Source: Sarcomyxa edulis (Eukaryota; Basidiomycota; Agaricomycetes; Agaricales; Mycenaceae). Taken from it: a DNA stretch of 64,000 nucleotides. The notes below the pieces were generated by a model. It was not told the origin of the DNA. It was given only the letters and a program-made list of their open reading frames with translations, and ran no database searches. The DNA lies in contig QUOL01000019.1 in the NCBI GenBank assembly GCA_009761415.1, forward strand, positions 124,001-188,000. Direction: 5' to 3'. Position numbers and translations under genes: made by a program. Of the stretch, positions 23,126 through 33,445 are shown in pieces (position 1 is the stretch's first letter; each line of letters begins with the position of its first letter).

Positions 23126-24056
23126 ATGAATCTCGTCCGTCTGGCGACGGGCCCGAGCAAGGAACTACCTCGACATGGTATCGAACTCGTCCGAAAACTA
23201 GTCTCCGCAAACCCGGAAGGTCTCACCACTAAAGAGATATTCACACTCGCTTTGAAGGAGAAACCACCCGCTTCATTCAAATACGAAGCACTTCCCTTGG
23301 CTCCAGTCAAGTATGGCGCCAGCGGACATCTACGGCAACCAGCACCTCTTCCTCCGCACCCAGAACATCCTGTTCGATCCGTCAGGTGTGTAAAATACAC
23401 TCATTAAGCACGCGTCATCGGTGTTGATGAGTTGCAATAGTTATTTGAAGCAGGCTATTCTCCCCGTCCTCGAAGGAAAACAGGAACTCAAGCTCGTCCG
23501 GATTCTACGCACTCATGTCATCTACCCACCACAATCCAAAGATATCGGGAAAGGGAAAGGGAAGAAAAAATCACAGGCTGCTCCTCCGCCCCCAACTCCT
23601 TCTCAAATCCGCGTTACACACGCATACGTATGGAAACTGGTCGATCGAAAGCGTCTGGCCATGCAGACAGCCGGACGCATCAAAACCAAGCCGAAGAAAC
23701 CTACATTTGGTCTGGAGGTCGGTGTAGGAGAGGATTGGTCCCACCTGAATAAACGTAGACAGAGAGCGCGTGTGGGAAAGGTTGCAAGAGACGTCCAAAG
23801 GATGGTGGAGCTGCGTAAGGTGAGAAGGAAGGCAGCAGTGGAGGAATTGGAACAGGCAGCGAAGAGGAAAGCTCATTTGAAGGCTAGCTTGGCCGTACAA
23901 GAAGTGGCCGACCAGAAAATGAGAGAAGAGGCTGAACGGGCAGAACGAGCATTGCGCCGCGGCCGTAAACCTCTTGAGAAGAAGGAGACCTCGCTCGCTC
24001 TCAGCACCGAACCTAGTACTCTCGGGTCTAGTTTGCGGTCTTTGTTGCATATATAG
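23126..24056 (+). CDS. Basic coiled-coil protein of unknown function
   Basis: Two exons, 23126-23385 and 23441-24056, with a 55-nt intron, give 291 residues. ATG 23126 begins M-N-L-V-R-L-A-T-G. The N-terminal third looks like a small folded helical domain (H-G-I-E-L-V-R-K-L-V-S-A-N-P, G-L-T-T-K-E-I-F). The middle has a Lys-rich and Pro-rich linker (G-K-G-K-G-K-K-K-S) and a conserved-looking T-H-A-Y-V-W-K-L-V. The C-terminal third is a long, highly charged helix rich in R, K, E and A. The R/K-rich N-terminus with no early acid residues could be a mitochondrial targeting sequence, and the small domain plus basic tail would fit a mitochondrial ribosome-associated protein, but I do not recognise the family. 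It lies 126 nt after PRP3 on the same strand and converges on DCP1. Confidence 0.7.
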
Positions 24057-24436
24057 CCCAGAATCAGTTGACATTGTCTTTTACTCTGATAGTTCGCGTT
24101 TTGCAGAATCACTCTCCCATCGTCCGCCCTCCAAAATGTGTGGAGGAGGCTATAAAATGTGTCGAGTTTGAGTCTCCAACGATAGTCTTAGAATCCGGGG
24201 AAATAAGACACTAATGGCAAACAAGCACCGTATCATGAAAGGATACTGAGTACTGAAAATGACGGGAACATATGCTACAGTGGGATGGGAGAAAGACCGG
24301 AGTTGTTTGTAGTAAGTATACGAGTAGATGTGCAGTATATCAAAGTGGATAAAAATTCCACGGTGCTGAATGAAACAAAGGAATGAATACAGTAAATCAC
24401 AAATGAGCGTCGTTGCCGTCGGTTTGGGCAAACAAT
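24057..24436. other. Convergent 3' region
   Basis: 380 bp between two convergent stops, presumably both 3' untranslated regions. No gene or repeat seen. Confidence 0.6.
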
Positions 24437-26892
24437 TCACTGAACGGCGCGTAGGTAGTCCTGCCATAATGTGTCCACGAACGTTTTGTCGGTCTGATCG
24501 AAACATACCAGTAAGCCTCAGAAGATATGGACAATGAAAAACGTACATGGATCAGCGTCAAAACCTCTCTCACAAACTCGTTCCTCTCCATCGCTACTGC
24601 CGGTATTCGTGTCTGCGCTAAAACATTATTGAGAATACTGTCTTTGGCTACCTCAGGATCGAGCGCCCCGTGTGGTAAATGTGACGTTGCTTTGCCATTT
24701 GTAGGCCGAGTGCCGTTGATCGCCTTCCCCTTCCCTTTATCTTGAGACGCAGTCCCGTTAGTGGTCACAGGGACTGGAGACAACACCGGTGATGGTTCAG
24801 GTGATGGCGATGCAGGCGGAGAAAGAGGCATCGGGTGTTGGCCTAACGTCTGCCATATCGCAGCAACAGGAGAAGGCGAGTGAACAGGGGCAGGGGCAGG
24901 AGTGAAGCCGGTAGCAGCCCTCTCCTTCTTCTCCTTTTTCTTCCCCTTCTCATTCCGCTTTTCTTTTCCATTCACATGCCCATTTGTACCGAGACTCGCG
25001 CCTAAATACTCATGACTCTGCCTCTTCCTCTGCATCAACACCTCCTCGAATACATCAGGATCACTCAGCGCACTCGTATCCGCAAAATCGAGTTCCACCA
25101 TATCCTCCGCGTCTTCGTCGTGGGGTGGTGAGGACCACAGTGGCACATCAGCAGACGGGATGACTGAACGTGTTTCCGCGTGATTATGGTCGATATGACT
25201 TTCCAAGCCATTGAACAGATTATCGACCATAGTGCGCTGTGCAAATGGCCGCGGAGTGACATCCCCATTGACGGTGATCCTTCCATTACGATCGTATTCC
25301 AAGGGGATCCCAGCACTAGCCCCCGCATCATCCGCTTGCGCGTCGGAGTCCAATACTGTGCTTGATTCAGAATACCCATCGTCCGATACAGAACGATCGT
25401 CGTTGTCGTATTCCCCCTCCTTCTGCGGTACAGAGCGCGAAGACGGCCGCGAGCCAAGCAGACTGAATATAACGTCTTCAGTCAAGACTTGCACATGCGG
25501 ACGCGTTGCAGATGATGCTGGTGAATGCACCGTTATTGACTCCGGTTTGGATTCGAGAGAATTGGAGCGAGAATCGGCTCGAGGTGTTGCATGACCAACT
25601 CTGGATACATCGGGCGTAGAAGCAGAAGCGAATATCGTATTCAACAACGCTATGCCTGAAGTACTAGGCGTGGACGAAGGTGGATTCGCCTCTGGAGGCG
25701 AGGTAAAGGTCACATCTTGGCCTCCAAGAACGGCAAATAGGGATTCCACAGTCATCTTCGACGTGGATGTAGGCAGACTTCCTAATGATGAAGCGGTCGA
25801 CTGCGCGGCTACTACTGACATTGGCGTAGAGGACACAGGCATAGAGTTGGTCGGACCCAGTTTTGCAAAAAGCTTGTCGAGTTCTGTGTTGTATGACAAA
25901 CTGTTGCCATTGGTGTACATGGGATTTGAGGAATTTGAGGAGTCGGAGTCTCGTAGTTGAGATACTCTCTGTGGAGATGACGACCGGCCAGCTGGCGTCG
26001 AGAGGTCAGCCAACTCTCAGTATACATATGAAGACGATCGATATTACCTGCTGACTGGGTTCTAGGTTGCAAGTGAGGATTGGGAGGTGGGGGCCGATCA
26101 GGGCCGTATCTAAATTCCTCGGGGTATGGAACGTTTCGCTTGATATACGAATGTAGGCTGTTCAGAAAAATGATGATTTGAGTCAAGTACATGACAACAC
26201 GTGTAGAATACAACTTACCGCATCATCACATCGATCATAGGTTCCCTAGCATCCGTAGCAAACATCCAAAGCCCTACGGTCACCGATCTTCCTTTCTCGC
26301 TATCCAGGAGTTTCTCAGGATTAGATATAGCGAACACAGGGGAGAATTTCTTTTGTGTAGGTTCGGGCGATCGACCTTTGCCTTGAGCTTGGGCTTGAGC
26401 TAGTCTACGAGCGGTGAAGTCCGGGTAAGAGCGAAGCATAAGATAATTGCCATGAGCGCCGAGGTCGTCTTCTGGGTAAAGACGCTGGACATAGTCTTTC
26501 GGTCCAACACGATTCAGAATGAAAAACCCGTATGGAGGGTAAGATTCCCTGGAAGTACACGTCAGGTCGTGTGTCTCGCACGGTTAGTTTGCATATACTG
26601 CTTACCGTTCGTAGATGAACATGCTCCCTTCGTAGCCCTGTTTCTCCCATTTCTCTCCATTATGATGATATATACATACATGGCTAAATTGGTCAAGAAT
26701 TGAGATGATGGAGGGGTCTCGTCGTCGTAGGGCTTTGAGATTTGCCTCGTACGTATACTGCGAGGTCGCCGACGTATCTGGCTTCATTTGCGAGTTTGAT
26801 GGTGGTGGTTGTTGAGTCATTTGTGGAAGCTTAGAGCCTTTGTTTCTTTGAGAATTAGAGTGCATTGTTGACGGACGAGACGACGGAGACAT
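24437..26892 (-). CDS. DCP1: mRNA-decapping enzyme subunit DCP1
   Basis: Activator of the Dcp2 decapping enzyme in cytoplasmic mRNA decay (P-bodies). The start at 26892 reads M-S-P-S-S-R-P-S-T; an in-frame M ten codons on is an alternative. The EVH1-like domain begins at about residue 37: A-N-L-K-A-L-R-R-R-D-P-S-I-I, H-V-C-I-Y-H-H-N-G-E-K-W-E-K, then across an intron Y-G-F-F-I-L-N-R and L-R-S-Y-P-D-F-T-A-R-R. A large disordered Ser/Pro-rich middle of about 500 residues follows. The C-terminal trimerisation helix is R-N-E-F-V-R-E-V-L-T-L-I-H, an intron (GTACGT...GATCAG), then T-D-K-T-F-V-D-T-L-W-Q-D-Y-L and stop TGA at 24437-24439. Reading on without that intron gives an unlikely tail. The middle is much longer than in yeast Dcp1 but ordinary for basidiomycetes. 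Confidence 0.92.
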
Positions 26893-26963
26893 GCTAGTGT
26901 AACAGTTAGAGGAGAATGTGACTAGAATGAGGAAGGTCACGTTCGGTCACATCGCGGGGGCAG

Positions 26964-27718
26964 TCACGTTCGTCTTACATAATTAACATTATCAGATTGT
27001 AACCTACTTGGTTTTTCATAAAAGTTTCCTACAGGTTCATATACTGAGCCCTTCAAAACCACCCAATGCATATTGGGCCTCGAGGAAGCTTCAAGCTTGC
27101 AGCACTTCTCCAGCACGCCCCATGCCCTCATCTGCATCAACGAATCGTATATATCGCGTCGAGGTCGCAAACGAGCTTGCGCTTCAAGAGTGGGAACAAT
27201 CCGCCTTCCAGGCAACCCACTTCCAGGCTCATTCCCGGTAAGTATCTGCAAATAGAAAGACGACGTGAGGAACTATAAACAGTGCACAATACGCCCACAA
27301 TTGATCATACCCAAAGAGCAACTGGACCGTACGTGTATACGCCACTTTGTTTCGTTGCTTTACCGAGGAAAAGGTCATCGCCCAAACCTTCGCAGTCCCT
27401 TGAAGGAAATAGCTCGGGCGCTATGTAGGATGGTGTGCCCGTCAAGATGCGAGTAGTGAAACCACGTTCATCCATGATGCCAGTCACATATGCGAGGCAC
27501 GCCGATGGAATCGATAAGGGTATTTGCCTATCGACACAGATCTGAGTATGGAAGTCGTAGCCCTCGGTCACGACTATACGCGCCGGCCTCAAGTCACCAT
27601 GTATAACATCTCGTAGATGCAGGTGATTCATGCCAGCCGCAACACCGATCAGGGTCGCAGTCTCTTCAGTCTCTTGTACTAGCTTGTACTTAGACTCCTT
27701 GTAAACAGTACATCTCAA
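26964..27718 (-). pseudogene. Truncated protein-kinase-like fragment (TKL-like)
   Basis: Only the C-terminal lobe of a protein kinase can be read. In order: G-V-A-A-G-M-N-H-L-H, a catalytic-loop-like D-V-I-H-G-D-L-R-P-A-R-I, T-G-T-P-S-Y-I-A-P-E-L-F (APE motif), V-Y-T-Y-G-P-V-A-L-W joined over an intron to I-L-T-G-N-E-P, and L-E-A-S-S-R-P near the end. The ATP-binding lobe is not found upstream; a tRNA gene follows within 250 bp. The catalytic loop has HGDLRP where active enzymes have HRDxKxxN, and no clear DFG is present, so it should be inactive. Such kinase fragments are common in Agaricomycetes. The stop lies 71 nt before the DCP1 start on the same strand, so this remnant may overlap the DCP1 promoter. 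Confidence 0.6.
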
Positions 27719-27953
27719 CGGTTAATACATGGTCTTTCATAGAAAGGGCCTCATGAATCATGAATCATGCCCTAGACTCCATACTGATTTATGCTCGACT
27801 GTGATTCTCGGGCTACTTATATTCTGTTCAAGACTTCAAGTACTTCTGTAACTGTAACAACAAGTATACATGACTCGTGAGGTTGGTTTCTTGAAACAGA
27901 TGATTCCCAGGTTGCCTTCTGCATGTATATACACATCCCTAAATAAATGACAC

Positions 27954-28059
27954 GGCGCTATAGCCAAGTGGTTACGGCGACAGATTAGAATGAAGAATCA
28001 CCATGATTCGCACTATCTGTTCCTCTTTGAGGGCGTAGGTTCGAGTCCTACTGGCGTCG
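27954..28059 (+). tRNA. tRNA-Ser(AGA) with intron
   Basis: The sequence folds as a class II tRNA. Acceptor strands GGCGCTA and TGGCGTC pair with two G-U wobbles, discriminator G. D stem GCC/GGC. Anticodon stem ACAGA (27980-27984) pairs with TCTGT (28016-28020). The loop is T-T-AGA-A, then a 24-nt intron (27991-28014), then A. A long variable arm (CCTC...GAGG) marks serine. T stem GTAGG/CCTAC encloses TTCGAGT. A-box TAGCCAAGTGG and B-box GGTTCGAGTCC match RNA polymerase III internal promoters. The anticodon AGA reads UCU (and, with inosine, UCC/UCA). Confidence 0.95.
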
Positions 28060-28064
28060 AATAG

Positions 28065-28068
28065 TTTT
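28065..28068 (+). terminator. RNA polymerase III T-run
   Basis: TTTT six nucleotides after the mature tRNA 3' end, enough for polymerase III termination. Confidence 0.6.
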
Positions 28069-28069
28069 A

Positions 28070-29463
28070 CATCCTTTCAAACCCAGTCCATGTCGGAAAC
28101 TTATTTTGGACACGGTAGGTGCTTTTGAATCCACATCCAGGGGGTCAGCAGCGTTGAGAGCCTTGGAGATGTCTTTGCCTGCTGTCATGATCCTATAACT
28201 AATGTTTTGAACGCCTGAGATGGCCTACTCTAGGATCCGTGCGCGAAAAGGCGCGAGGGGTTTGAGGAAGATGTGAGACGCGGCTGTGGTCACGTGTGAT
28301 TTATAACTGCCGGATTAGGACATCCACGCAGCCGCAACTTTCTCTCCAACTTCTCAGTATCTCTTGAGCTTCTTGGCCTTCTCTCAAGAAAATCTCTTAT
28401 GGGGAGTGTTACTGTTCTGATGCATCCTTTGGACCGAAAGTACTCACTCGCGGTGCCCACTTTTCAGGTCCAACGAGTGACTCGGACAGAACCATCTGGC
28501 TACAACTGCAGTTCGCCTAGCATCGTCTGAGCTCAAGGTGTCCAAGATTATTCTATGCATGTGCTATAGAAGTCCAGAGTATAAATCTTGGGCACTCCCT
28601 GGAGAGAATCCATAAAGGCCGCCCGCGTGCACCTCATATACGTATGGCAGTCCAACTCGTTTTCTATTTCTCGACTCAGATAATACTACATGTAGGAATC
28701 CGCACTCTTGATGCTGCCTATGCATGCACACTCGCTCTTCAATTATGACGCTTCTGAATCTTTTCAGATTGTGACCGAAATATCCCAATCCTACGTCCTC
28801 CCACGGCCCTCGATTCTAGGTCCTCTTCACCGTCAAAGGAAAGCACGGCGCTATCCTAGGGAGTTACAGACACATGAATCACCCGCAAGGTCTATCGAAG
28901 CCTTTATCTCTACTCATCTAGAATGACTTTGTATCCTGAAGCACATCCTCTACTCCGTCGAAACGCAGTCTCAAGCGAGCTCAACTTGACTACATCGACG
29001 TCCTCTGATGTGAGTTCTTGGTGACTTACCGGTTGAAACTCACGACTAAGTGGTAGCAGGTCACGGATTCGACGAGGATACTCCGATGGGAGAGACTGTA
29101 CAGTGCCGATTATATACACCTTCGGTCACCAACTAGAAGCTATGAAAAGAGAGAGATGTTGTCAAGATGTTGTACGATTGAGTTCCATTCTTTGTTGAGC
29201 GATTTTTTTTGCGAGAACATCTAGTCGAACTCTATATGCGACACTGTCCCTCGAGACAGAACTAGATGTTCTAGCACGCGCCGGGGGGTTTTAGACGTCC
29301 CAACGTACTTGAAACCGGCATATGCATATGAATTTATTCTCGTGGCAGATAAGACATGACAAAAAGGACAGAACCAAAGATGGAAGACATGGAAAGAAGA
29401 GAAGCATAATGAACGTTAGTGGTCGTGAACAAGGGAAAATTTTGTGAAAGAAACACGCTCTAT
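28070..29463. other. Gene-poor stretch after the tRNA
   Basis: About 1.4 kb without a supported gene. Frames are short and stop-rich on both strands. One notable structure is a 12-bp perfect inverted repeat at 29214-29225 and 29261-29272. Confidence 0.5.
29214..29272. repeat. 12-bp inverted repeat with 35-nt loop
   Basis: AGAACATCTAGT at 29214-29225 is the exact reverse complement of ACTAGATGTTCT at 29261-29272. It could form a hairpin in RNA or be a remnant of a small element; no target duplication was found. Confidence 0.6.
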
Positions 29464-31152
29464 CTAGGCGGCGTCCCTCCCGATTCGTTCCAAGACGCTG
29501 AAAATCTCAGCTGCGAAATTCTTCACAGCTTCTCGGTCCTCCCCACGGACTTTGGCCAGTACAGGGCCAAAATTGTCAGGGTTCCACTTAAGGAGCTCCG
29601 CGTCGAGATAGGCCCTCCGAGATTTGCCATCGGGATTGGGACGACGAGGATGGAACAAGAACTGGCGAACAGCGTAGTAGAGGGCGATAGGGGATCGAAC
29701 GGTAGACACGGGCACGAGCACGGGCCACGGCCATTCGAACGCAAGAATGCAACCTTCATCAAGCTCGCCAAACTGGAGGATTTTCCACTTCTCGTCGTAG
29801 AGGCGATAGCATTCCAAGCGAGCTTCATGAGCGAGACTGGCTTCCTCCTGTTGCTTCTTTTCTTGAACCTTCAATTCGAGTCGGAGCTTTTCCTCTGCAG
29901 CCTCGCGTTCGCGTCTCTGTTTCTCGAGACGCGACTTCTCGGCCACTGCATGCTCCAGAAGCTCCAAAAATTCGCGATCTTCGTCTTGCATCTTCAACAT
30001 CCTTTCATGTGCTTCTGCAATACGCGCCTCCTCGCTGTCTTGGATGTGAGTCGCAGCCTCCATACGCCACTGCTCTATCCTGGCTGTGAGATCCTCTTGC
30101 CATGTCGTCTCTTCGATATCGTCGCTGTCAGGATCTGCAGGAGGCCGAGTCTTGAGGAAGCGCTCGTATTCTATGCGAGCCTCCTCGACGAGACGCACTT
30201 CCAGAGCAATACGCGCCTCTCGCCGTTGTTGCACCTCCTGCGCCTCCATTTCGAGTCTAATCCTTTCCTGTTCGGCTTCGCGTACGCGTTTCGCTTCTTC
30301 CAAACGTACTCGTTCTGCCTCTGCCTTCTCGAGAAGCTCCTTGTTCAGGCGTTGTTCCTCGAGAGCCTTGTGCCAACTCTCGCGTAGCTCTAGCAAATGC
30401 ACCCGTCGCTTTTCGTTCTCGATAACCATCATCTTGGCGAGTTCTATCTCCCTCGCGGCACGAGTTTCCTGTTCAAGCCTGTAAGCCTCGGCGACTGCCT
30501 TCCTCTTCTGTTCACCAATGGGCGCGTAGACGGCAGCCTTATGAAGAAGCTGGCGACCTTCCTGGAGTGCTATAGCAATATTCTTGCTCCGGTTTAGATT
30601 TTCTATCTCCCTCATGAAGATCTCGTCCTCTTCGAGAATGTCGAGCGATTGAGCGGCCTCCTCTATTTCCTCGAAGATCTCAGCCATATGACCGATCCTT
30701 TGATCGAGAAGCTTCTTGACCTCGCGGAATTTGAATGGAGAGACAGAAGCAGGGGGAGTATCGAGAGTTTGAGAAGAAGCCTCGGAGCGCTGAGGCTGAC
30801 TGTAGATGCGAGCGCGTCTACGTTCTTCCGCAGAGGGGGCCGGATCGCGTCTCCTTGTGAAAGATCGTTCACGTACGGCAATATTGGGCTGATCAGAGCC
30901 TGTTTTGCGGAGCTTGATGGGCGGTTTCTGATTGTTGATTCCGGAGTGGTTTGGCGAGATGGCGCGCTTTCTTGAGTTGAGGCTCGATGGAGTGGCCATG
31001 GCCTGGGACTGACCAGAATCGGTCAAGAATTGATCAGGAGGATCATTAATGTTCGCCAAAACGCGTTTAGATCTGGAGCGTTGTGGCACCGGAGCATCGC
31101 GTCCACCACCGAAGAGAGAGAAGAAATCGAAGCGACGGATCCTTCCAAGCAT
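29464..31152 (-). CDS. Coiled-coil protein with NFKBIL1-like C-terminal domain
   Basis: Single long coding exon ending TAG at 29464. Two starts are possible: 31188 (M-F-K-N-R-I-N), or 31152 (M-L-G-R-I-R-R-F-D) if the 5' intron ending CATCAG just before it is removed. I prefer 31152, since a TATA box (31429-31435) and an ATG-free leader exon fit that model. Residues 1-150 are basic and disordered. About 300 residues of heptad-rich, highly charged coiled coil follow (E-A-E-R-V-R-L-E-E-A-K-R). The last 110 residues form a globular module: Y-D-E-K-W-K-I-L, F-E-W-P-W-P-V-L, L-K-W-N-P-D-N-F, A-K-V-R-G-E-D-R-E-A-V-K. This matches the C-terminal pattern of human NFKBIL1-type proteins and of the 59040-62444 protein here. 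Function unknown. Confidence 0.82.
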   Translation of the reverse strand: MLGRIRRFDFFSLFGGGRDAPVPQRSRSKRVLANINDPPDQFLTDSGQSQAMATPSSLNSRKRAISPNHSGINNQKPPIKLRKTGSDQPNIAVRERSFTRRRDPAPSAEERRRARIYSQPQRSEASSQTLDTPPASVSPFKFREVKKLLDQRIGHMAEIFEEIEEAAQSLDILEEDEIFMREIENLNRSKNIAIALQEGRQLLHKAAVYAPIGEQKRKAVAEAYRLEQETRAAREIELAKMMVIENEKRRVHLLELRESWHKALEEQRLNKELLEKAEAERVRLEEAKRVREAEQERIRLEMEAQEVQQRREARIALEVRLVEEARIEYERFLKTRPPADPDSDDIEETTWQEDLTARIEQWRMEAATHIQDSEEARIAEAHERMLKMQDEDREFLELLEHAVAEKSRLEKQRREREAAEEKLRLELKVQEKKQQEEASLAHEARLECYRLYDEKWKILQFGELDEGCILAFEWPWPVLVPVSTVRSPIALYYAVRQFLFHPRRPNPDGKSRRAYLDAELLKWNPDNFGPVLAKVRGEDREAVKNFAAEIFSVLERIGRDAA

Positions 31153-31428
31153 GCTGATGACAGATGGATTGATGCGGTTTTTGAACAACGTACGGTCAGC
31201 ACGACGTGAGAGAGAGCGAGAGAGAATGACACGTACTTTGCTTTGGTTTTGGGTAAGTCGAGTGGCGTGTCGGCGACAGAAACAACCTGAGTTTTTTTCT
31301 TGCCGAGTCTAAGGAGCGAAGAAGAGTCTTGCTGGCTAAGTCGTGTCGATGTCTTGAGGGACGACGTCTTGAAGAAGGAGTAAAACAACGCGAATGTGGG
31401 CAAAGGTTCAAGTGAAGGTGTTGAGTGC

Positions 31429-31435
31429 TTATATA
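31429..31435 (-). promoter_or_regulatory. Putative TATA box of coiled-coil gene
   Basis: TATATAA on the minus strand, about 280 nt upstream of ATG 31152 (or 240 nt upstream of 31188), with an ATG-free stretch and an intron between, consistent with a spliced 5' leader. Confidence 0.4.
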
Positions 31436-31963
31436 GGATTTCCGCTTTGGCTCGGCAACTTGCGTCCAACCCGGTAGATCGACAACTAATTTCAAATACT
31501 ACCATTTGCCGCAATCAGACGGGCATCTAGCATGGATCCTCCGCCTATCGACGTGGTCCACCAACTTCCTACGGATGGTCCGCAGGCTAGCAACGGGAAA
31601 ATAATTGAATATGCCAGGTCCATCCATTGAATGTTTGCGGACAATGTTCACGATTAGTTCAGACTCTTTCCTGGCGAAGGAGGGCATCCAGGTTGTTATT
31701 CAGATAACTGCCGCCTCGGAACCAAAAGTAACAATGTCGATGAACTTGGACTTGAACTTCACGCCGAAGGGTGGCTCAGATGCAGATATGAGGTAGAGGG
31801 AGCATGACAATATGGTCGGCCGTGTCGCTACAGGTGTGTAGAGTAATGTTAGGCTGAAAAGTGGCACTGACTAGGTTGAACGTTGATTGTACGCACGAGC
31901 CATACGCGAGTACGAGTCATGCAGGTTCTTCGTGAGAGGCCGCCCAAAAAGGAAATTTGTTGT

Positions 31964-31971
31964 TATAAATA
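31964..31971 (+). promoter_or_regulatory. Putative TATA box for gene at 32192
   Basis: TATAAATA about 220 nt upstream of ATG 32192. A good 5'-leader intron (donor GTAAGT at 32087, acceptor CTCTCCCAG ending 32169) lies between and supports a transcribed gene. Confidence 0.45.
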
Positions 31972-32191
31972 AGGTGAGGCGGGGCCACCAACCTCTTGAA
32001 CCCGAACTACAACCATCCTCTCCAGTCAGAACACAAGGAGGGCGAACAAGAACAGAGAACATACTCTTACACGAGATTAGATATCTGTAAGTTGAACCCG
32101 TCAGCGCTTCGACCTCACCTCACCTCTCCCCGACTGCTCACTTACCCCCATCTGCACTATCTCTCCCAGAGCAGCCTCGCCATTTGAAGAC

Positions 32192-32812
32192 ATGAGTGAC
32201 AAGACTCCACATGCATCTATCAAACGCTCTGGAATGACCACTCGCAGCCAGTCTAGGAAGCGAGCCGCTGAGGCGCCCACCGCCACCCTCGAAGGCCAAA
32301 GCGTACAATCGCAGGCCATTAACAAGAATACAAAGACCCAAGCTGCTGCAACGCACACCCAGGCTTCAAAAGACATCATCGACGCTGACCCACGATACAC
32401 AACGCCCGCGCCAGACTTGGATCATATTCCCAAATCTGTGCTTCAGGCGCCAAGAAAGCCCGCAGCGACTAAGAGAAAGCTACCTCGAGATACTGAGGTA
32501 CCTGAGGGACGTGCGTTGAGAAGATATAGGTTGGGGTCACAAGGGACTATCTTGAATCCGGAAGACAAGGGCCGATTGCTAGTGTCTCAGGACCGTGGCC
32601 ATGGATTACCTCCAACGCCTTTACGCCCACAAGGGTCTGCTCAGAGTGAGAACGCACGAGGCGGTACGTCCCAGAGTGCAGATACTCGTGGACCACAGCG
32701 TAGGGTCCTCCTTGGTCCTCACGGAACTGAGCTAGATCCATTCAACGCAGATGAGGAGGTATTGCGAAATGGATACGCGCGTTGGATGGCGGAAGATCTA
32801 ACACGCGAGTGA
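32192..32812 (+). CDS. Small disordered basic protein, unknown function
   Basis: Single-exon frame of 206 residues, starting M-S-D-K-T-P-H-A-S and ending TGA at 32810-32812. It is rich in R, K, T, Q and P with no membrane segment. A basic motif S-R-K-R-A-A and K-R-K-L-P-R suggest nuclear import. A short motif occurs twice: R-Y-R-L-G-S-Q-G-T-I-L-N-P and R-V-L-L-G-P-H-G-T-E-L-D-P, about 70 residues apart. A TATA box and a 5'-leader intron support expression. I do not recognise the family; it is probably lineage-specific. Confidence 0.6.
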   Translation: MSDKTPHASIKRSGMTTRSQSRKRAAEAPTATLEGQSVQSQAINKNTKTQAAATHTQASKDIIDADPRYTTPAPDLDHIPKSVLQAPRKPAATKRKLPRDTEVPEGRALRRYRLGSQGTILNPEDKGRLLVSQDRGHGLPPTPLRPQGSAQSENARGGTSQSADTRGPQRRVLLGPHGTELDPFNADEEVLRNGYARWMAEDLTRE

Positions 32813-33445
32813 CTGTTCAGTTTTCAGTTTTCGAGTTCTATATCTTTTGAGTACGCATGTAGATATCTTGTGGATGAGCTCAAGAGAAACGTTAACGAGA
32901 TTACGAGGGACGAACCAGGATCTTGCAATTGCATAGTCAGGGTTCCCCAAGAACGAGCCTGTTACACAGCTACATATTTACTAGATCATGTTCGTTTCGT
33001 TTCGTTGATCTCTCTTGAGAGACACCTATAGTCAGACCCTTTTAGAACAATCAACAAGTTTCTAGGAATGAAAAGAAATTGAGTTGCGCCTGATGGCAAC
33101 ACACCCAGGATCGTTCACAAGACAACACGAAGATAGGAAAGTGCGCCTCAGTTCCAGAAAAAACTGTGGCGGTAAGTGAGGCGACGCTAGAACGTATTCC
33201 GTTCAGGAAAAAAGAAGCAAGCAACAATACAAGGAATGCACTGGCGGCCACCTTCTCGCCAACAATTCAGAATACACGTAGGCTCTCCTCTAGAGAACAA
33301 TCCAGATGAAGCCAAACCCCGAGTAAAACAGTTGAAAAGGTACATAAACGCTTCATGATCCATCACAATCTCCAGCAACTTGATCAACTCGCCCACTCGC
33401 CCGCTCACCCATCTACGTATCCCACCCTCCACCCCAAAGACAGCG
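32813..33445. other. Intergenic
   Basis: 633 bp with no supported gene or repeat. Confidence 0.5.

Noticed and set aside
24397..24530. DCP1 ending at 24397
   Set aside because: That end skips the last intron incorrectly; splicing GTACGT...GATCAG gives the typical DCP1 C-terminus and stop at 24437.
28564..29119. Possible N-lobe of the kinase fragment on the minus strand
   Set aside because: No glycine-rich loop or lysine motif, and the tRNA gene lies between it and the C-lobe.
29419..30387. 322-codon plus-strand frame opposite the coiled-coil gene
   Set aside because: Antisense shadow; the minus strand has the meaningful coiled coil and C-terminal domain.
31532..31796. Small ATG frames (32 and 63 codons) upstream of the 32192 gene
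   Set aside because: Different frames with no intron able to join them; no family resemblance.
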